NCBI RefSeq assembly: GCF_004116625.1
Contig: NZ_NXIE01000001.1
Location: 434,001-498,000, forward strand
DNA: 64,000 bases
Direction of reading: 5' to 3'
Source of the DNA: Halarcobacter mediterraneus
GTDB taxonomy: Bacteria > Campylobacterota > Campylobacteria > Campylobacterales > Arcobacteraceae
In this document: one piece after another, positions 44,813 to 54,534 of the stretch
Layout: every line of letters begins with the position of its first letter
How positions within the stretch are numbered: the stretch's first letter is position 1
The notes under the pieces: model-generated
Database searches by the model: none
Seen by the model: the letters and a program-made list of their open reading frames with translations, nothing else
Told to the model about the DNA's origin: nothing
Made by a program: the position numbers and the translations under genes

Positions 44813-46102
44813 ATGGAAAAATTTGACTATACCACAATTTCAGATGACTGTGTAAAATGTGGTAAATGTAAACCTGTATGTACAATCTTTAATATAAACC
44901 AAGATGAAACAACAAGTCCAAGAGGCTTTATTGATTTACTTGGAGCATATAAAAGAGATGAATTAGAACTTGATAAAAATGCTAAAGATATTTTTGAATC
45001 ATGTTTTTTATGTACAAACTGTGTAGAAGTTTGCCCTAATGATTTACCAACTGATATGATTATCGAACAAGTAAGAAGTGATATTGCCCAAAAATATGGT
45101 ATTGCTTGGTATAAAAGATTATTCTTTTTCTTACTTAGACATAGAAAAACTATGGACTTTTTATCAAAACTTGGATGGATGTTCCAAACATGTGCATTAA
45201 AAGTAAATGAAAAAAAGAAATCTGCACTTCCTAGATTTTCTTTACCAATTGTAAAGAAAGATAGAGCTTTACCTTATGCTGATTCAAAATCATTTTTAAA
45301 TAAATATCCTGAAAATATTTCATCAAATAAAAAAGAGATTATAGATTCTAAGAAAAACAAAGTTGCCATTTTTATTGGATGTATGAGTAATTATACTTAT
45401 ACAAAAACTGGGGACTCATTAGTAAAAATCCTAAAAAAACTTGAATTAGATATTTTTATTCCTAAAAAACAATTATGCTGTGGTGCTCCTGCATATTTTA
45501 CTGGAGCATTTGATACAGTTGATTTCTTAGTAAAACATAATATTGAGTATTTTGAATCTTGGATTGATGATGTTGATGCAATTATTATACCTGAAGCTAC
45601 ATGTAGTGCCATGATAAACCAAGACTGGGAACACTATTTACATAACCAACCTGAATGGAAAGAAAGAGCAGCTAAAATCTCTAAAAAAGTATATATGGCT
45701 ACAAAATGGCTTGAAAATAATACAGAACTAAAAGATATATTAGCTAAGTCTAATAAAAAAATGAATGAGTTAGTAACCTACCATGATCCATGTCATGCTA
45801 AAAAAATGCAAGGTGTTTGGCAAGAACCAAGAACCCTTTTACAACAAAACTACAATTTACAAGAAATGAGTGATTCAAATAGATGTTGTGGTTTTGGTGG
45901 AGTTACAATGCAAACAGAAAAATATGACTTTGCAAAAGCAGCAGGACTACCGAAAGCTGCAATGATAAAAGAAACAAAGGCTCAAATTGTAAGTGCTGAA
46001 TGTTCTGCCTGTAGAATGCAAATCACGAACTCTTTACATCTAGCTGATGTTGATGTTCAATTTAAAAATCCAATTGAATTAATTGCAGAGGCTTTAGATT
46101 AG
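44813..46102 (+). CDS. Fe-S oxidoreductase with two CCG domains (GlcF/HdrD-like)
   Basis: 429 residues. Two N-terminal 4Fe-4S ferredoxin motifs (CVKCGKCKPVC and CFLCTNCVEVCP) are followed by two cysteine-rich CCG domains (LCCGAPAYF and NRCCGFGGVT), the architecture of glycolate oxidase GlcF, LutA and heterodisulfide reductase HdrD. It carries electrons from an unidentified flavoprotein partner toward the quinone pool; no partner gene adjoins it. A TATAAT at 44749 is a candidate -10. Its TAG stop overlaps the ribosome-binding site of lgt. Confidence 0.88.
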   Translation: MEKFDYTTISDDCVKCGKCKPVCTIFNINQDETTSPRGFIDLLGAYKRDELELDKNAKDIFESCFLCTNCVEVCPNDLPTDMIIEQVRSDIAQKYGIAWYKRLFFFLLRHRKTMDFLSKLGWMFQTCALKVNEKKKSALPRFSLPIVKKDRALPYADSKSFLNKYPENISSNKKEIIDSKKNKVAIFIGCMSNYTYTKTGDSLVKILKKLELDIFIPKKQLCCGAPAYFTGAFDTVDFLVKHNIEYFESWIDDVDAIIIPEATCSAMINQDWEHYLHNQPEWKERAAKISKKVYMATKWLENNTELKDILAKSNKKMNELVTYHDPCHAKKMQGVWQEPRTLLQQNYNLQEMSDSNRCCGFGGVTMQTEKYDFAKAAGLPKAAMIKETKAQIVSAECSACRMQITNSLHLADVDVQFKNPIELIAEALD

Positions 46103-46110
46103 GAGAAACA

Positions 46111-46932
46111 TTGGAATATTGGCAAAATATATACTCACAATTTAACCCTGTAGCTTTTAATTTAGGTTCAATTGCTGTACATTGGTATGGAATTATGTAT
46201 GCATTGGCTTTATTATCTGCTATTTTTGTTGCAAAATGGCTAATAAAAAAAGATAAATTAGCTATTTCAAATGAACTATTTGATTCTTATATATGGTGGG
46301 TTGAAATAGGCGTAATTCTAGGTGCAAGATTAGGTTATGTAATTTTTTATGACCCAAATACAATTTACTACTTAACTCACCCTTGGCAAATTTTTAATCC
46401 TTTTGTAAATGGTGAATTTACAGGTATTTCAGGAATGAGTTATCACGGTGCTTTTATTGGTTTCTTAATTTCATCAATTCTATTTTGTAGAAAAAACAAA
46501 GTTTCTTTTTGGTTTTTAGCTGATATTGCAGTACTTGGTATAAGTGCAGGATATGTTTTTGGAAGAATCGGTAACTTTTTTAATCAAGAGTTAGTTGGGC
46601 GAGTTACAGATGTTCCTTGGGGTATTTATGTAAACGGAGTATTAAGACACCCTTCTCAGCTTTATGAAGCAATATTAGAAGGAATTTTAATTTTTGTTAT
46701 TCTATATATAGTAAGAAATAAAAAAAGCTTTGATGGGCAACTAGCTATTATGTATGGAATACTTTACTCCGTAGCAAGAATTATTGCAGAAATATTTAGG
46801 CAGCCTGATATTCAATTAGGTTTTATATATAGTGATTGGTTAACAATGGGAATGTTAATTTCTGCAGTTTTTGCATTTTTTAGTACAGTAGTTTTATTAA
46901 TAATAATTAATAAAAAAAGAAAGTTTATCTAA
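46111..46932 (+). CDS. lgt: Prolipoprotein diacylglyceryl transferase
   Basis: Inner-membrane enzyme that adds diacylglycerol to the lipobox Cys of prelipoproteins, such as the three encoded in this window. Seven membrane helices; the Lgt signature GRIGNFFNQELVGRVTD is near residue 155, and SYHGAFIG and HPSQLYEA are conserved. 273 residues. The start is TTG at 46111 with AGGAG 5 nt upstream overlapping the preceding stop. Its 3' end overlaps the convergent REC-PAS gene by 8 bp. Confidence 0.95.
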   Translation: MEYWQNIYSQFNPVAFNLGSIAVHWYGIMYALALLSAIFVAKWLIKKDKLAISNELFDSYIWWVEIGVILGARLGYVIFYDPNTIYYLTHPWQIFNPFVNGEFTGISGMSYHGAFIGFLISSILFCRKNKVSFWFLADIAVLGISAGYVFGRIGNFFNQELVGRVTDVPWGIYVNGVLRHPSQLYEAILEGILIFVILYIVRNKKSFDGQLAIMYGILYSVARIIAEIFRQPDIQLGFIYSDWLTMGMLISAVFAFFSTVVLLIIINKKRKFI

Positions 46933-48208
46933 CGGTAATCTTTCCATACTGTTTTTCATAAGCTTCAATCAAATCTTCCAAGTTTTCTATTTTTTTTCTA
47001 TATTCATCTATATAACTTTGTAAAGTTTTTATTGCTTCTTGTGATTTTTCTAATTTTTCAGTAATTAAAATATTTTTCTTTTTAAAGCTTTCATACTTTT
47101 CTAAAGATATAATTGCATTTTTATGAACTTTTTCAATTCTTTCTTGATAGTTTGTCTGCATATTATCTATTCTATCAACAGCATTTTTAAGTTTTCTTTC
47201 TAAAGAAAGGATTCTTCCTTTTCCATCATTATTTTTTTCTCTTAATGACTTTATTTGTTCATTAAGACCTTGTATAAACTTTGCCATTTTTTCATCATTT
47301 GCCATTTTTGCTGCATGAACAGCATCATGAAATTCTTCTTGTAATTGTTTTTCATGTTTCACTTGCAAAGATTTTTGATTCATTATATATTTTTTCAGTT
47401 TATGTTTTTCCTGTTCCTGCTCTGTGATTAAAAATCTACTTGAAACATATTTTTCTATTTCACCATCAGCATTTAATATAGGAAACATTGTTGCTTGAAC
47501 ATAGTAAGTAGTACCATCTTTAGTTAAATTTTTAAGTTTACCTTTCCAAGTTTTTTTATTTTGAATAGTATTCCATAATTCCTCATAAATTTTCTCAGAA
47601 ACATCTGGATGTCGTACAATATTATGATTTTGACCTATTAACTCTTCTTTAGTATACCCTGAAACTTCACAAAAAATATCATTTACATATGTAATGAAAC
47701 CTTTTAAATCAGTTTCACTCACTAAATTTTCTTTATCTAAAATATCTTTATATACTAATAGTTCATTTTGTTGTTTTTCTACAAGTTTCTTATTTTCAAC
47801 ATCTTCAAGAGTTTTTCTCATAATATTTAGAGTCGTATTAAATTGAATAGGTTTTAGTATATAGTCAGTAATTTTCAACCTTATTGCTTTCATAAGCTCT
47901 GAATTATCTTTAAAAGTAGTAACAAGTAAAATTGGAATATTAATATCTATTTCTCTTATTTTAGAAATAAAATCTATACTTTTTTTATCTAGATTAACTA
48001 ATATAATATCAATTTTAGATTTATTTTGAGAATATAATTTAATACTGTCTTCTAAATCATTAGAGCTAAGTACTTCATTAAAAGTATCATTAAAAAGAGA
48101 TAAAGCATTTGTTTCAATAACTTTATCATCTTCTAAATATAATAAGGTTACTTGATTTAATATTGTTTCTTTAAAATTTATTTCATTAGTTTGATTCAAC
48201 GTATCCAT
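46925..48208 (-). CDS. Receiver-PAS-coiled-coil signalling protein with altered phospho-site
   Basis: 427 residues in three parts. Residues 20-140 are receiver-like: acidic YLEDD and Lys119 (ILKPI) are kept, but the phospho-acceptor position is Asn72 (ILVNLDK), so normal phosphorylation is unlikely. Residues 155-270 form an Aer-type PAS with GQNHNIVRHPDVSE, suggesting FAD binding. Residues 270-425 are a long coiled coil. There is no kinase, GGDEF or DNA-binding output domain. Last gene of a four-gene operon, overlapping the zinc-ribbon gene by 23 bp; probably a scaffold or sensor acting on partners. Confidence 0.85.
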   Translation of the reverse strand: MDTLNQTNEINFKETILNQVTLLYLEDDKVIETNALSLFNDTFNEVLSSNDLEDSIKLYSQNKSKIDIILVNLDKKSIDFISKIREIDINIPILLVTTFKDNSELMKAIRLKITDYILKPIQFNTTLNIMRKTLEDVENKKLVEKQQNELLVYKDILDKENLVSETDLKGFITYVNDIFCEVSGYTKEELIGQNHNIVRHPDVSEKIYEELWNTIQNKKTWKGKLKNLTKDGTTYYVQATMFPILNADGEIEKYVSSRFLITEQEQEKHKLKKYIMNQKSLQVKHEKQLQEEFHDAVHAAKMANDEKMAKFIQGLNEQIKSLREKNNDGKGRILSLERKLKNAVDRIDNMQTNYQERIEKVHKNAIISLEKYESFKKKNILITEKLEKSQEAIKTLQSYIDEYRKKIENLEDLIEAYEKQYGKITVR

Positions 48209-48446
48209 ACTCTATTGCCAATTCTTCAATTTTTTTTTGCAATAGATCTATTCTCCAACCATGCCTATTCCCAAAATTTTCTATTTCAAGTTCTCTTTGT
48301 TCAGGAGTACAAAAAACAAATATTCTCTTTAAAAATGGTTTAGGTACTTGAATTGCTATTAACTGAAAATAGTTTTCCTTACAACTTCTTGAGCAAAAAG
48401 CCTTACTCATCGCAATTTTCTTACCACAATATGGACAATGTGACAT
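48186..48446 (-). CDS. Small zinc-ribbon protein, unknown function
   Basis: 86 residues: N-terminal metal site CPYCGKKIAMSKAFCSRSC (four Cys in two CxxC-like pairs), then KENYFQLIAI and a helical, charged C-terminus. No signal peptide. Its start shares a base with the stop of the upstream 65-residue gene, and its end overlaps the REC-PAS gene by 23 bp, so it belongs to the signalling operon. I do not recognise a family. Confidence 0.75.
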   Translation of the reverse strand: MSHCPYCGKKIAMSKAFCSRSCKENYFQLIAIQVPKPFLKRIFVFCTPEQRELEIENFGNRHGWRIDLLQKKIEELAIEYGYVESN

Positions 48447-48643
48447 TATTTCTTCCCCTCTTTCGGTATTAGTTTGTAAAATTTAGCATTAGAAATATCT
48501 TGTAAATATTTAGGTTCGACATCATGTAGTGCAACAATCTCTACTTCTTCTTCACCCATTATCCAACCATTACCAGAATCAATAATTTTTTCTTCTTCAA
48601 ATAATTGTATCAATTCTTCTTTAGATAAAACTTGTTCTTCCAT
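48446..48643 (-). CDS. Small acidic protein, unknown function
   Basis: 65 residues, acidic and Glu-rich, with no transmembrane segment or known motif; the mid-section DSGNGWIMGEEEVEIVAL looks like a beta hairpin and the C-terminus KFYKLIPKEGKK is basic. It starts 15 bp after the response regulator stop and is coupled by TAATG to the zinc-ribbon gene. Conservation of this pair elsewhere would be the best clue to its role. Confidence 0.65.
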   Translation of the reverse strand: MEEQVLSKEELIQLFEEEKIIDSGNGWIMGEEEVEIVALHDVEPKYLQDISNAKFYKLIPKEGKK

Positions 48644-48658
48644 ATTTTTCTACATTTT

Positions 48659-49354
48659 TTAATTTTCGTCTAGGGTATAACCCTTATTAGAATGATTTCT
48701 TATTATTTCATAATAAGTTTTTTGTCTAATTTTATTAACAATATTTCTCATTGTATAAATAGACATATTCTTACCTTTCCATACTACATTCTTTATAGTA
48801 TCATAATCAACCAATTCTCCTCTTTTAGAAATAAGAAGTTTCATAAAACCTTTTTCTAATCGAGTAAAATCAATTAAAACACCACCTGCTTTAAAAAATT
48901 GGTCTCTATATTCATCAAAATAAATTCCATTTTGAAACTCTACTTTATCTCCTCTTTTAGTCTGATTTAAACACATAATAATAGATAATCTGATATCTTC
49001 AGCTCTTAAAGGTTTTGTTAAAAAAGTATAAGCACTATTATTAATAGCAACAACAATATTTTCATTAGTTGCATTTGAAGAAATAATTATTTTAGGGAGA
49101 GTTGGTGCAACTTGTGTTATTCTATTACAGGTAGCATCAAAATCTTTTGTATTTATATCTGTATCAATAATAATCATATCAAAACTATGTTCTTGAACTA
49201 AGTGAGTAGCTTGATTTAGATCATTCACCAATTTTAATTCTTTGAAATAATCATCAAATTTTGTTTCTATTGTATTCTTTACTTCTTCATCACTACTTAC
49301 AACTAGTAATTTTGCGTTATATAATTTTCTAATATTTTTTAAAGTTTTAAGCAT
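48659..49354 (-). CDS. OmpR-type response regulator
   Basis: 231 residues: a receiver domain with the phospho-acceptor Asp in DMIIIDTDIN and Lys in FLTKPLR, and a C-terminal winged helix (DFTRLEKGFMKLL, MRNIVNKIRQKTYYEI, NKGYTL). The receiver departs from consensus (DTDIN for DxMMP). No kinase adjoins it; candidates in the window are the orphan kinases at 29104 and 52256. First gene of the operon that continues through two small proteins to the REC-PAS protein. Confidence 0.88.
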   Translation of the reverse strand: MLKTLKNIRKLYNAKLLVVSSDEEVKNTIETKFDDYFKELKLVNDLNQATHLVQEHSFDMIIIDTDINTKDFDATCNRITQVAPTLPKIIISSNATNENIVVAINNSAYTFLTKPLRAEDIRLSIIMCLNQTKRGDKVEFQNGIYFDEYRDQFFKAGGVLIDFTRLEKGFMKLLISKRGELVDYDTIKNVVWKGKNMSIYTMRNIVNKIRQKTYYEIIRNHSNKGYTLDEN

Positions 49355-49456
49355 AATTCAACTCTTTATATACAGGTTTTTGTGTATTTTATCAAAATAA
49401 TATCTAATTGTCAAAGAAAAATTATTATAAAATAAATTTATTTTATATTTTTTCCT

Positions 49457-52159
49457 TTATTTTAATTCCTGCCAGCTTGAACCTATTGAACTAGTCACTC
49501 TTAGAGGAATATTTAACTCATATATATTTTCCATAATATATACTAACTCATTAGTTATTTTTTCTACTTCTGACTCTTTTATTTCAAAAATTAATTCATC
49601 ATGAATTTGTAAAAGCATTTTAATATTATTATTATCCTTAAATTTTTTATAAATTTCTAACATTGATAATTTTATTAAATCTGCTGCACTTCCTTGAAAT
49701 AAAGTATTTACAGACTCTCTTAAATATGCTGCTCTCATCATTGCATTTGCTGAGTCAAAATCAAAAAGCCTTCTTCTTTTTAATAATGTTTCAACATATC
49801 CATTGTCTAAAGCACCCTCTTCTACTGATTTAAAATAATCTTTTACACTAACAAAAGCTTTAAAATATGACTCAATATATGTTTTTGCTTCTTTTGTAGA
49901 TATCCCTAAAGTATCTGCAAGTTTTCTACTTCCCATTCCATAAAGTAATCCAAAGTTAATTGATTTTGCAATAGATCTTTTTTCTTTAGCTTCTTCTTCA
50001 CCAAATATTTTAACAGCGGTTTGGTGATGAATATCTAAATCATTTTTAAAAGCTTCAACTAAAGCTTTATCTTTGCTAAAGTGAGCAAGAAGTCTTAGCT
50101 CTATTTGAGAATAATCAATTCCAACTAATTTGTATCCTTCTTTTGGTATAAAGATACTTCTAATTAAAGCTCCGGCTTCACTTCTAACTGGAATATTTTG
50201 TAAATTTGGACTTTTTGAACTTAATCTTCCTGTTGCTGTTCCTGTTTGCAGGAATGATGTATATATTCTATTTTTTTCATCTTTTAATGCTAATTCTAAT
50301 AAAGGTTCTATATATGTTGATTGTAATTTAAAAGCTTCTCTATACTTCAATAATAAAGGTATTACTTCATGTTCATTATATAATTTTTGTAAAACAACTT
50401 CATTTGTACTATAACCACTTTTTGTTTTTTTAGAAGGTGGCAATTTTAAAGTTTCAAAAAGAACCTCTCCTAATTGTTTAGGAGAATTTATATTAAACTC
50501 AACACCTGCAGTTTCATAAATTTTTGTTTTTAACTCTTGTATATTTAAAATACTTTTACTTTTTAACTCTTCTAATTTTTTTATATCAATTTTAATTCCA
50601 TTTTCTTCCATATTTGCAAGAACATAAATAAAATCAAACTCTATATCATGAGCTATTTGAATTAAATGTTCACTTTTGTTTTCTTTAAGCTCATCAAGTA
50701 GTTTAAAGTATATAGCTCTAGTAAAAAGTGCATCTTCTGCTGCATATTTACAAGCTTCATTTATTTCTACATTAGAAAAGTTTTCACCTTTTTTGACAAT
50801 ACTCTTAAAACTTATCATTTCATGTTCAAAATATTTTAAAGCTAAAGCATCAAGACCTACTTTAGAACTAGTATCTAAAAGCCAGGCAAGAATCATTGTA
50901 TCTGCATATAACTTTAATTCAAAGTTTAATTCATTTTTTATTATTGAATAATCATATTTGAAATTTTGTAATACTAATTTTTTCTTATTCAAAATTTCAA
51001 TGGCTTCTTTTGCTACTTTTTTTGAGACTTGAGAGGGAACACCTAAATAGTTATGACCCATAGGTATATAATAAGCTTTACCCTCTTCAAAACAAAATGA
51101 AAACCCAACTAAAGAAGCATTTTTTACATCTAAATCAGTTGTTTCTGTATCAAAAGCAACAATAGCAATATCAGGAATAGAAGAAACTACTTCTAAAAGT
51201 TTTTTCTCATCATTTAATAAAATATATTCTTTTTTTAGTTCTTGTTTTACTTCTACAGGTTTTTCTTCATACCCTTTTGGTATAGTTGTTTTATAACTTA
51301 ATCCATCTTTTTCAACTTTTGATATAATTCTATTTAAATCATATTCCATTAAAGTATCTGCTATTTTTAAAATAGGGTTTTCAGTAGGTAAAATATATTT
51401 ATCAATATCATCAATACTATGACACTCGGTGTAAAGAGTTACTAATTTTTTTGAAATATATGCTAATTCTTTACCTTCAGTTAAAAGGTTTTTCCATCTT
51501 GTTTTTTCTATATTTTCAAGATTTTCATAAATATTGTCTAAAGTTCCATACTCTTTTATCAGGGCTTCTGCTGTTTTAGCTCCAACTCCTTTTACACCAG
51601 GGACATTATCAGCACTATCTCCTAGTAAAGACTGATAATCAGTAAATTGTGCTGGTGTTACGCCATATTTATCAAAACACTTTTCTTCATTAACAACTGT
51701 TTTTTTAATAGGGTCAAAAAGATAAACATCATCACCAATTAATTGATATAAATCCTTGTCATGACTTACAACTCTAACTTCAAGATTCTTTTCTTTTGCA
51801 TCTTTTGCAATTGAGGCTATTACATCATCTGCTTCATAACCATCTTCCATAGCTATTTGAAAGCCCATCTTTTCAATCCATTCAATTGCTATAGGTAACT
51901 GTTTTAATAAGTCTTCGGGAACATCTGGTCTATGAGATTTATACTCAGTATATATCTCTTTTCTAAAAGTATCACCCTTTGAGTCAAGGGCAAAAACTAA
52001 ATAATCTGTTTGAAAGTCTTTTCCTATATTTGAAATAAAGTTCATAAATCCTGTTAATAGTCCTGTTGGAAAACCGTTTTTTGATTTTAAAGGTGGAAGT
52101 GCATAGTAACTTCTAAATAAAAATCCAAATGTATCAATTACTGTAATTGTTTTTTTCAT
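49457..52159 (-). CDS. polA: DNA polymerase I
   Basis: 900-residue three-domain polymerase. 5'-nuclease domain (1-270) with SLLGDSADNVPGVKGVGAKTA; 3'-5' exonuclease domain with an intact metal site FDTETTDLD near residue 340, so proofreading is expected (many bacteria have lost it); polymerase domain with GIDYSQIELRLLAHFS near 670, SINFGLLYGMG and LQIHDELIFE. Fills gaps in repair and removes Okazaki primers. Monocistronic, divergent from the PAS kinase at 52256. Confidence 0.96.
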   Translation of the reverse strand: MKKTITVIDTFGFLFRSYYALPPLKSKNGFPTGLLTGFMNFISNIGKDFQTDYLVFALDSKGDTFRKEIYTEYKSHRPDVPEDLLKQLPIAIEWIEKMGFQIAMEDGYEADDVIASIAKDAKEKNLEVRVVSHDKDLYQLIGDDVYLFDPIKKTVVNEEKCFDKYGVTPAQFTDYQSLLGDSADNVPGVKGVGAKTAEALIKEYGTLDNIYENLENIEKTRWKNLLTEGKELAYISKKLVTLYTECHSIDDIDKYILPTENPILKIADTLMEYDLNRIISKVEKDGLSYKTTIPKGYEEKPVEVKQELKKEYILLNDEKKLLEVVSSIPDIAIVAFDTETTDLDVKNASLVGFSFCFEEGKAYYIPMGHNYLGVPSQVSKKVAKEAIEILNKKKLVLQNFKYDYSIIKNELNFELKLYADTMILAWLLDTSSKVGLDALALKYFEHEMISFKSIVKKGENFSNVEINEACKYAAEDALFTRAIYFKLLDELKENKSEHLIQIAHDIEFDFIYVLANMEENGIKIDIKKLEELKSKSILNIQELKTKIYETAGVEFNINSPKQLGEVLFETLKLPPSKKTKSGYSTNEVVLQKLYNEHEVIPLLLKYREAFKLQSTYIEPLLELALKDEKNRIYTSFLQTGTATGRLSSKSPNLQNIPVRSEAGALIRSIFIPKEGYKLVGIDYSQIELRLLAHFSKDKALVEAFKNDLDIHHQTAVKIFGEEEAKEKRSIAKSINFGLLYGMGSRKLADTLGISTKEAKTYIESYFKAFVSVKDYFKSVEEGALDNGYVETLLKRRRLFDFDSANAMMRAAYLRESVNTLFQGSAADLIKLSMLEIYKKFKDNNNIKMLLQIHDELIFEIKESEVEKITNELVYIMENIYELNIPLRVTSSIGSSWQELK

Positions 52160-52255
52160 AAAATATTTCTCTCAAAATTATATTTTTTAAATAAAGTACT
52201 CTTGTTTAAAGATTTTATATTATAATAAAAAGAACTGAAAATAAGGTTTATAATA

Positions 52256-53761
52256 TTGATAAATGAAGATATAGAAAAAATCAAAAAAAACAATGAAGAA
52301 CTTCTAGAAATTATTAATAACTCATGGGATGGGATTGGAATAATTGACTCCAATTCAAAATTGATTTATGTAAATAATGCTTTCATGCCTATTTTAGGTT
52401 TTCAAAAAAATGAATTAATAAAACACCAATTAATAAGTTTTATGGAAAATAAATATATTGACTCTTTTTTAGAGCTTTTAAAACCTATAGAAAAAGATAA
52501 AAAGTATAAAGCAGAAATAGATATAGCTTGTATTAGAAAAGATCAACAAAAAGTATATTTAAAAATAACTATTTCTTCAATGATTAATAAAAACCTTTTT
52601 GTAATAAATACTAAAGATATTACTTCTTCTATTTCAGATGAACAAATAATTGATGATTATGTTGTTTCGATGCATACAGATTTACATGGACATATTTTAA
52701 AAGTTAGTAAAGCTTTTTTAGATTTATTTGACTTTACAAAAGAAGATATTATTGCTAAACATTTTTCTAAAATTATTCATAAAGATATAAATCCTATTGT
52801 AATTGAAAATATAAATAAATCTTTACAAACATATCAAGAATCAGATGGAAAAATAAAAGTAAAAAATAAAAGAAACAAAGCTATTTGGCTAAATTTCAAA
52901 GCAAAAGCAATTTTTAATAAATATGGAGATATTACTGCTTATACTTACTTGTTTTTTGATATTACAAATGAAGTTACATTAAACGATGAAAAAGATATTT
53001 TAAATAAACAAGTTGAAGTTTCAAAAGAAGAAATTCTACAAAAAAATAGACTTTTACAAGAACAATCAAAATTATCCATAATGAGTGAAACATTAAGAAG
53101 ATTATCTCACGAGTGGAGACAACCTTTAAATTTTATTTCAATACAAGCACAAAAATTAGAATTAACATATGCAATGGGAGAAACTCCTTCCAATGAAGAT
53201 ATTATTGATAGTTTAAATAAAATAAAAAATGAAGCTACAAACCTGTCAAATACTATAGAAAACTTTCAAAATTTTTTAAGACCTAAAAAAGATAAAGATA
53301 AATTAGTTTTGAAAGAATTATTTTCAGAACTTTTAAATAAATTTAAAAAGTCAAATAAAAATATTGAGTTAAATATTTCTCAAGATAATCAATTAACTTT
53401 TTTTTCATATAAGCAAGATTTTGAGTTATTGTTTAATAATATTTTAAAAAACTCCGTAGAAAATATAGAAAAGAACTCTATTTTAAATTCTAAAATAGAT
53501 ATAATGTCACATTTTGAGAATGGAAGGTTATATATAAATTTTATAGATAATGCGGGTGGAATTGAAGATAGTATTATCAATAAAGTTTTTGAGCCATATT
53601 TTTCAACAAAAGAAGAAAAGAATGGTGTAGGATTAGGACTATATATTACTAAGATGATTGTTAACCTACATTTAAATGGTATTATTACTGCTATAAGTTC
53701 TAATAATACTACAACAATAAAAATATCAATACCAATAGAAGAAGAGGATTTTATTAAATGA
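52256..53761 (+). CDS. Cytosolic sensor histidine kinase with two PAS domains
   Basis: 501 residues, no transmembrane helices. PAS 1 (about 12-120, GIGIIDSNSKLIYVNNAF) and PAS 2 (about 135-240, MHTDLHGHILKVSKAFLDL) are followed by a short coiled coil, His285 in LRRLSHEWRQPLNFI, and an HATPase with NILKNSVENIE, DNAGGIEDS and GVGLGLYITK. It starts with TTG at 52256; no better start is visible. It overlaps kdsB by ATGA, an odd pairing with an LPS sugar gene. No adjacent cognate regulator. Confidence 0.88.
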   Translation: MINEDIEKIKKNNEELLEIINNSWDGIGIIDSNSKLIYVNNAFMPILGFQKNELIKHQLISFMENKYIDSFLELLKPIEKDKKYKAEIDIACIRKDQQKVYLKITISSMINKNLFVINTKDITSSISDEQIIDDYVVSMHTDLHGHILKVSKAFLDLFDFTKEDIIAKHFSKIIHKDINPIVIENINKSLQTYQESDGKIKVKNKRNKAIWLNFKAKAIFNKYGDITAYTYLFFDITNEVTLNDEKDILNKQVEVSKEEILQKNRLLQEQSKLSIMSETLRRLSHEWRQPLNFISIQAQKLELTYAMGETPSNEDIIDSLNKIKNEATNLSNTIENFQNFLRPKKDKDKLVLKELFSELLNKFKKSNKNIELNISQDNQLTFFSYKQDFELLFNNILKNSVENIEKNSILNSKIDIMSHFENGRLYINFIDNAGGIEDSIINKVFEPYFSTKEEKNGVGLGLYITKMIVNLHLNGIITAISSNNTTTIKISIPIEEEDFIK

Positions 53762-54483
53762 TTATTATACCAGCAAGACTGAATTCAAGTAGATTTGAAA
53801 ATAAAATATTAGTAGATATCTTAGGATTACCAATGGTAATAAAAACAGCAAAACAAGTAAGTAAACTTGATAAAGTTGTTATTGCAACTGATTCTGAAGA
53901 AGTTGCAAATTTATCAAAAGAATATGGTTTTGATTCAGTATTAACCTCTACAGAGCATCAAAGTGGAACTGATAGAATAAATGAAGCAGTAAATAAACTA
54001 AATTTAGATGAAAATGAGATAATAATTAATGTACAAGCAGATGAGCCATTTATAGAAGAAAATGTGATAAAAGCTGTAATACAAAGAGTTGAGAAGATAA
54101 AAGAAAACAATGAAGATATAATGATTACAAGTTGTTATAAAAAAATTTCTTCAGAATTAGCTGATGATCCAAATCATGTAAAAGTAGTTTTAGATAACCA
54201 TGAAAATGCAATTTATTTTTCTAGAGCAAAAGTACCATATCACAGAGATCACTATGAAAGTGCTCAATATTATGGACACCTTGGAATTTATGGATTTACA
54301 AAAAAAACTCTAAATGCTTTTTGTAAATTAAAAACATCAAAATTAGAAAATGTTGAAAAATTAGAACAGTTAAGAGCTATTGATAATGGATATACTATTA
54401 CAATGGTAGAAGTAGAATCAAAATCCTTTGGAATAGATACAAAAGAAGATTTAGAAAATGCCCTTAAAATGTTTAATAAGTAA
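53758..54483 (+). CDS. kdsB: 3-deoxy-manno-octulosonate cytidylyltransferase
   Basis: Activates KDO as CMP-KDO for lipid A-core assembly. IIPARLNSSRFENKIL at the N-terminus is the CTP-binding signature, NVQADEPFI near residue 95 binds metal, and YFSRAKVPYHR and HLGIYGF are typical. 241 residues. Translationally coupled to the upstream kinase by a 4-bp overlap. LptB, the LPS exporter ATPase, is nearby on the opposite strand. Confidence 0.94.
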   Translation: MIIIPARLNSSRFENKILVDILGLPMVIKTAKQVSKLDKVVIATDSEEVANLSKEYGFDSVLTSTEHQSGTDRINEAVNKLNLDENEIIINVQADEPFIEENVIKAVIQRVEKIKENNEDIMITSCYKKISSELADDPNHVKVVLDNHENAIYFSRAKVPYHRDHYESAQYYGHLGIYGFTKKTLNAFCKLKTSKLENVEKLEQLRAIDNGYTITMVEVESKSFGIDTKEDLENALKMFNK

Positions 54484-54490
54484 TATTTGT

Positions 54491-54496
54491 TATAAT
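54491..54496 (+). promoter_or_regulatory. Candidate -10 box of the diguanylate cyclase gene
   Basis: TATAAT 38 bp before the ATG at 54535, within TTTGTTATAATTG; no clear -35. It would allow expression independent of the kinase-kdsB unit. Confidence 0.4.
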
Positions 54497-54534
54497 TGTT
54501 ATACAATTTAGTTTAAAAGCAAGGTACTTTAAAT

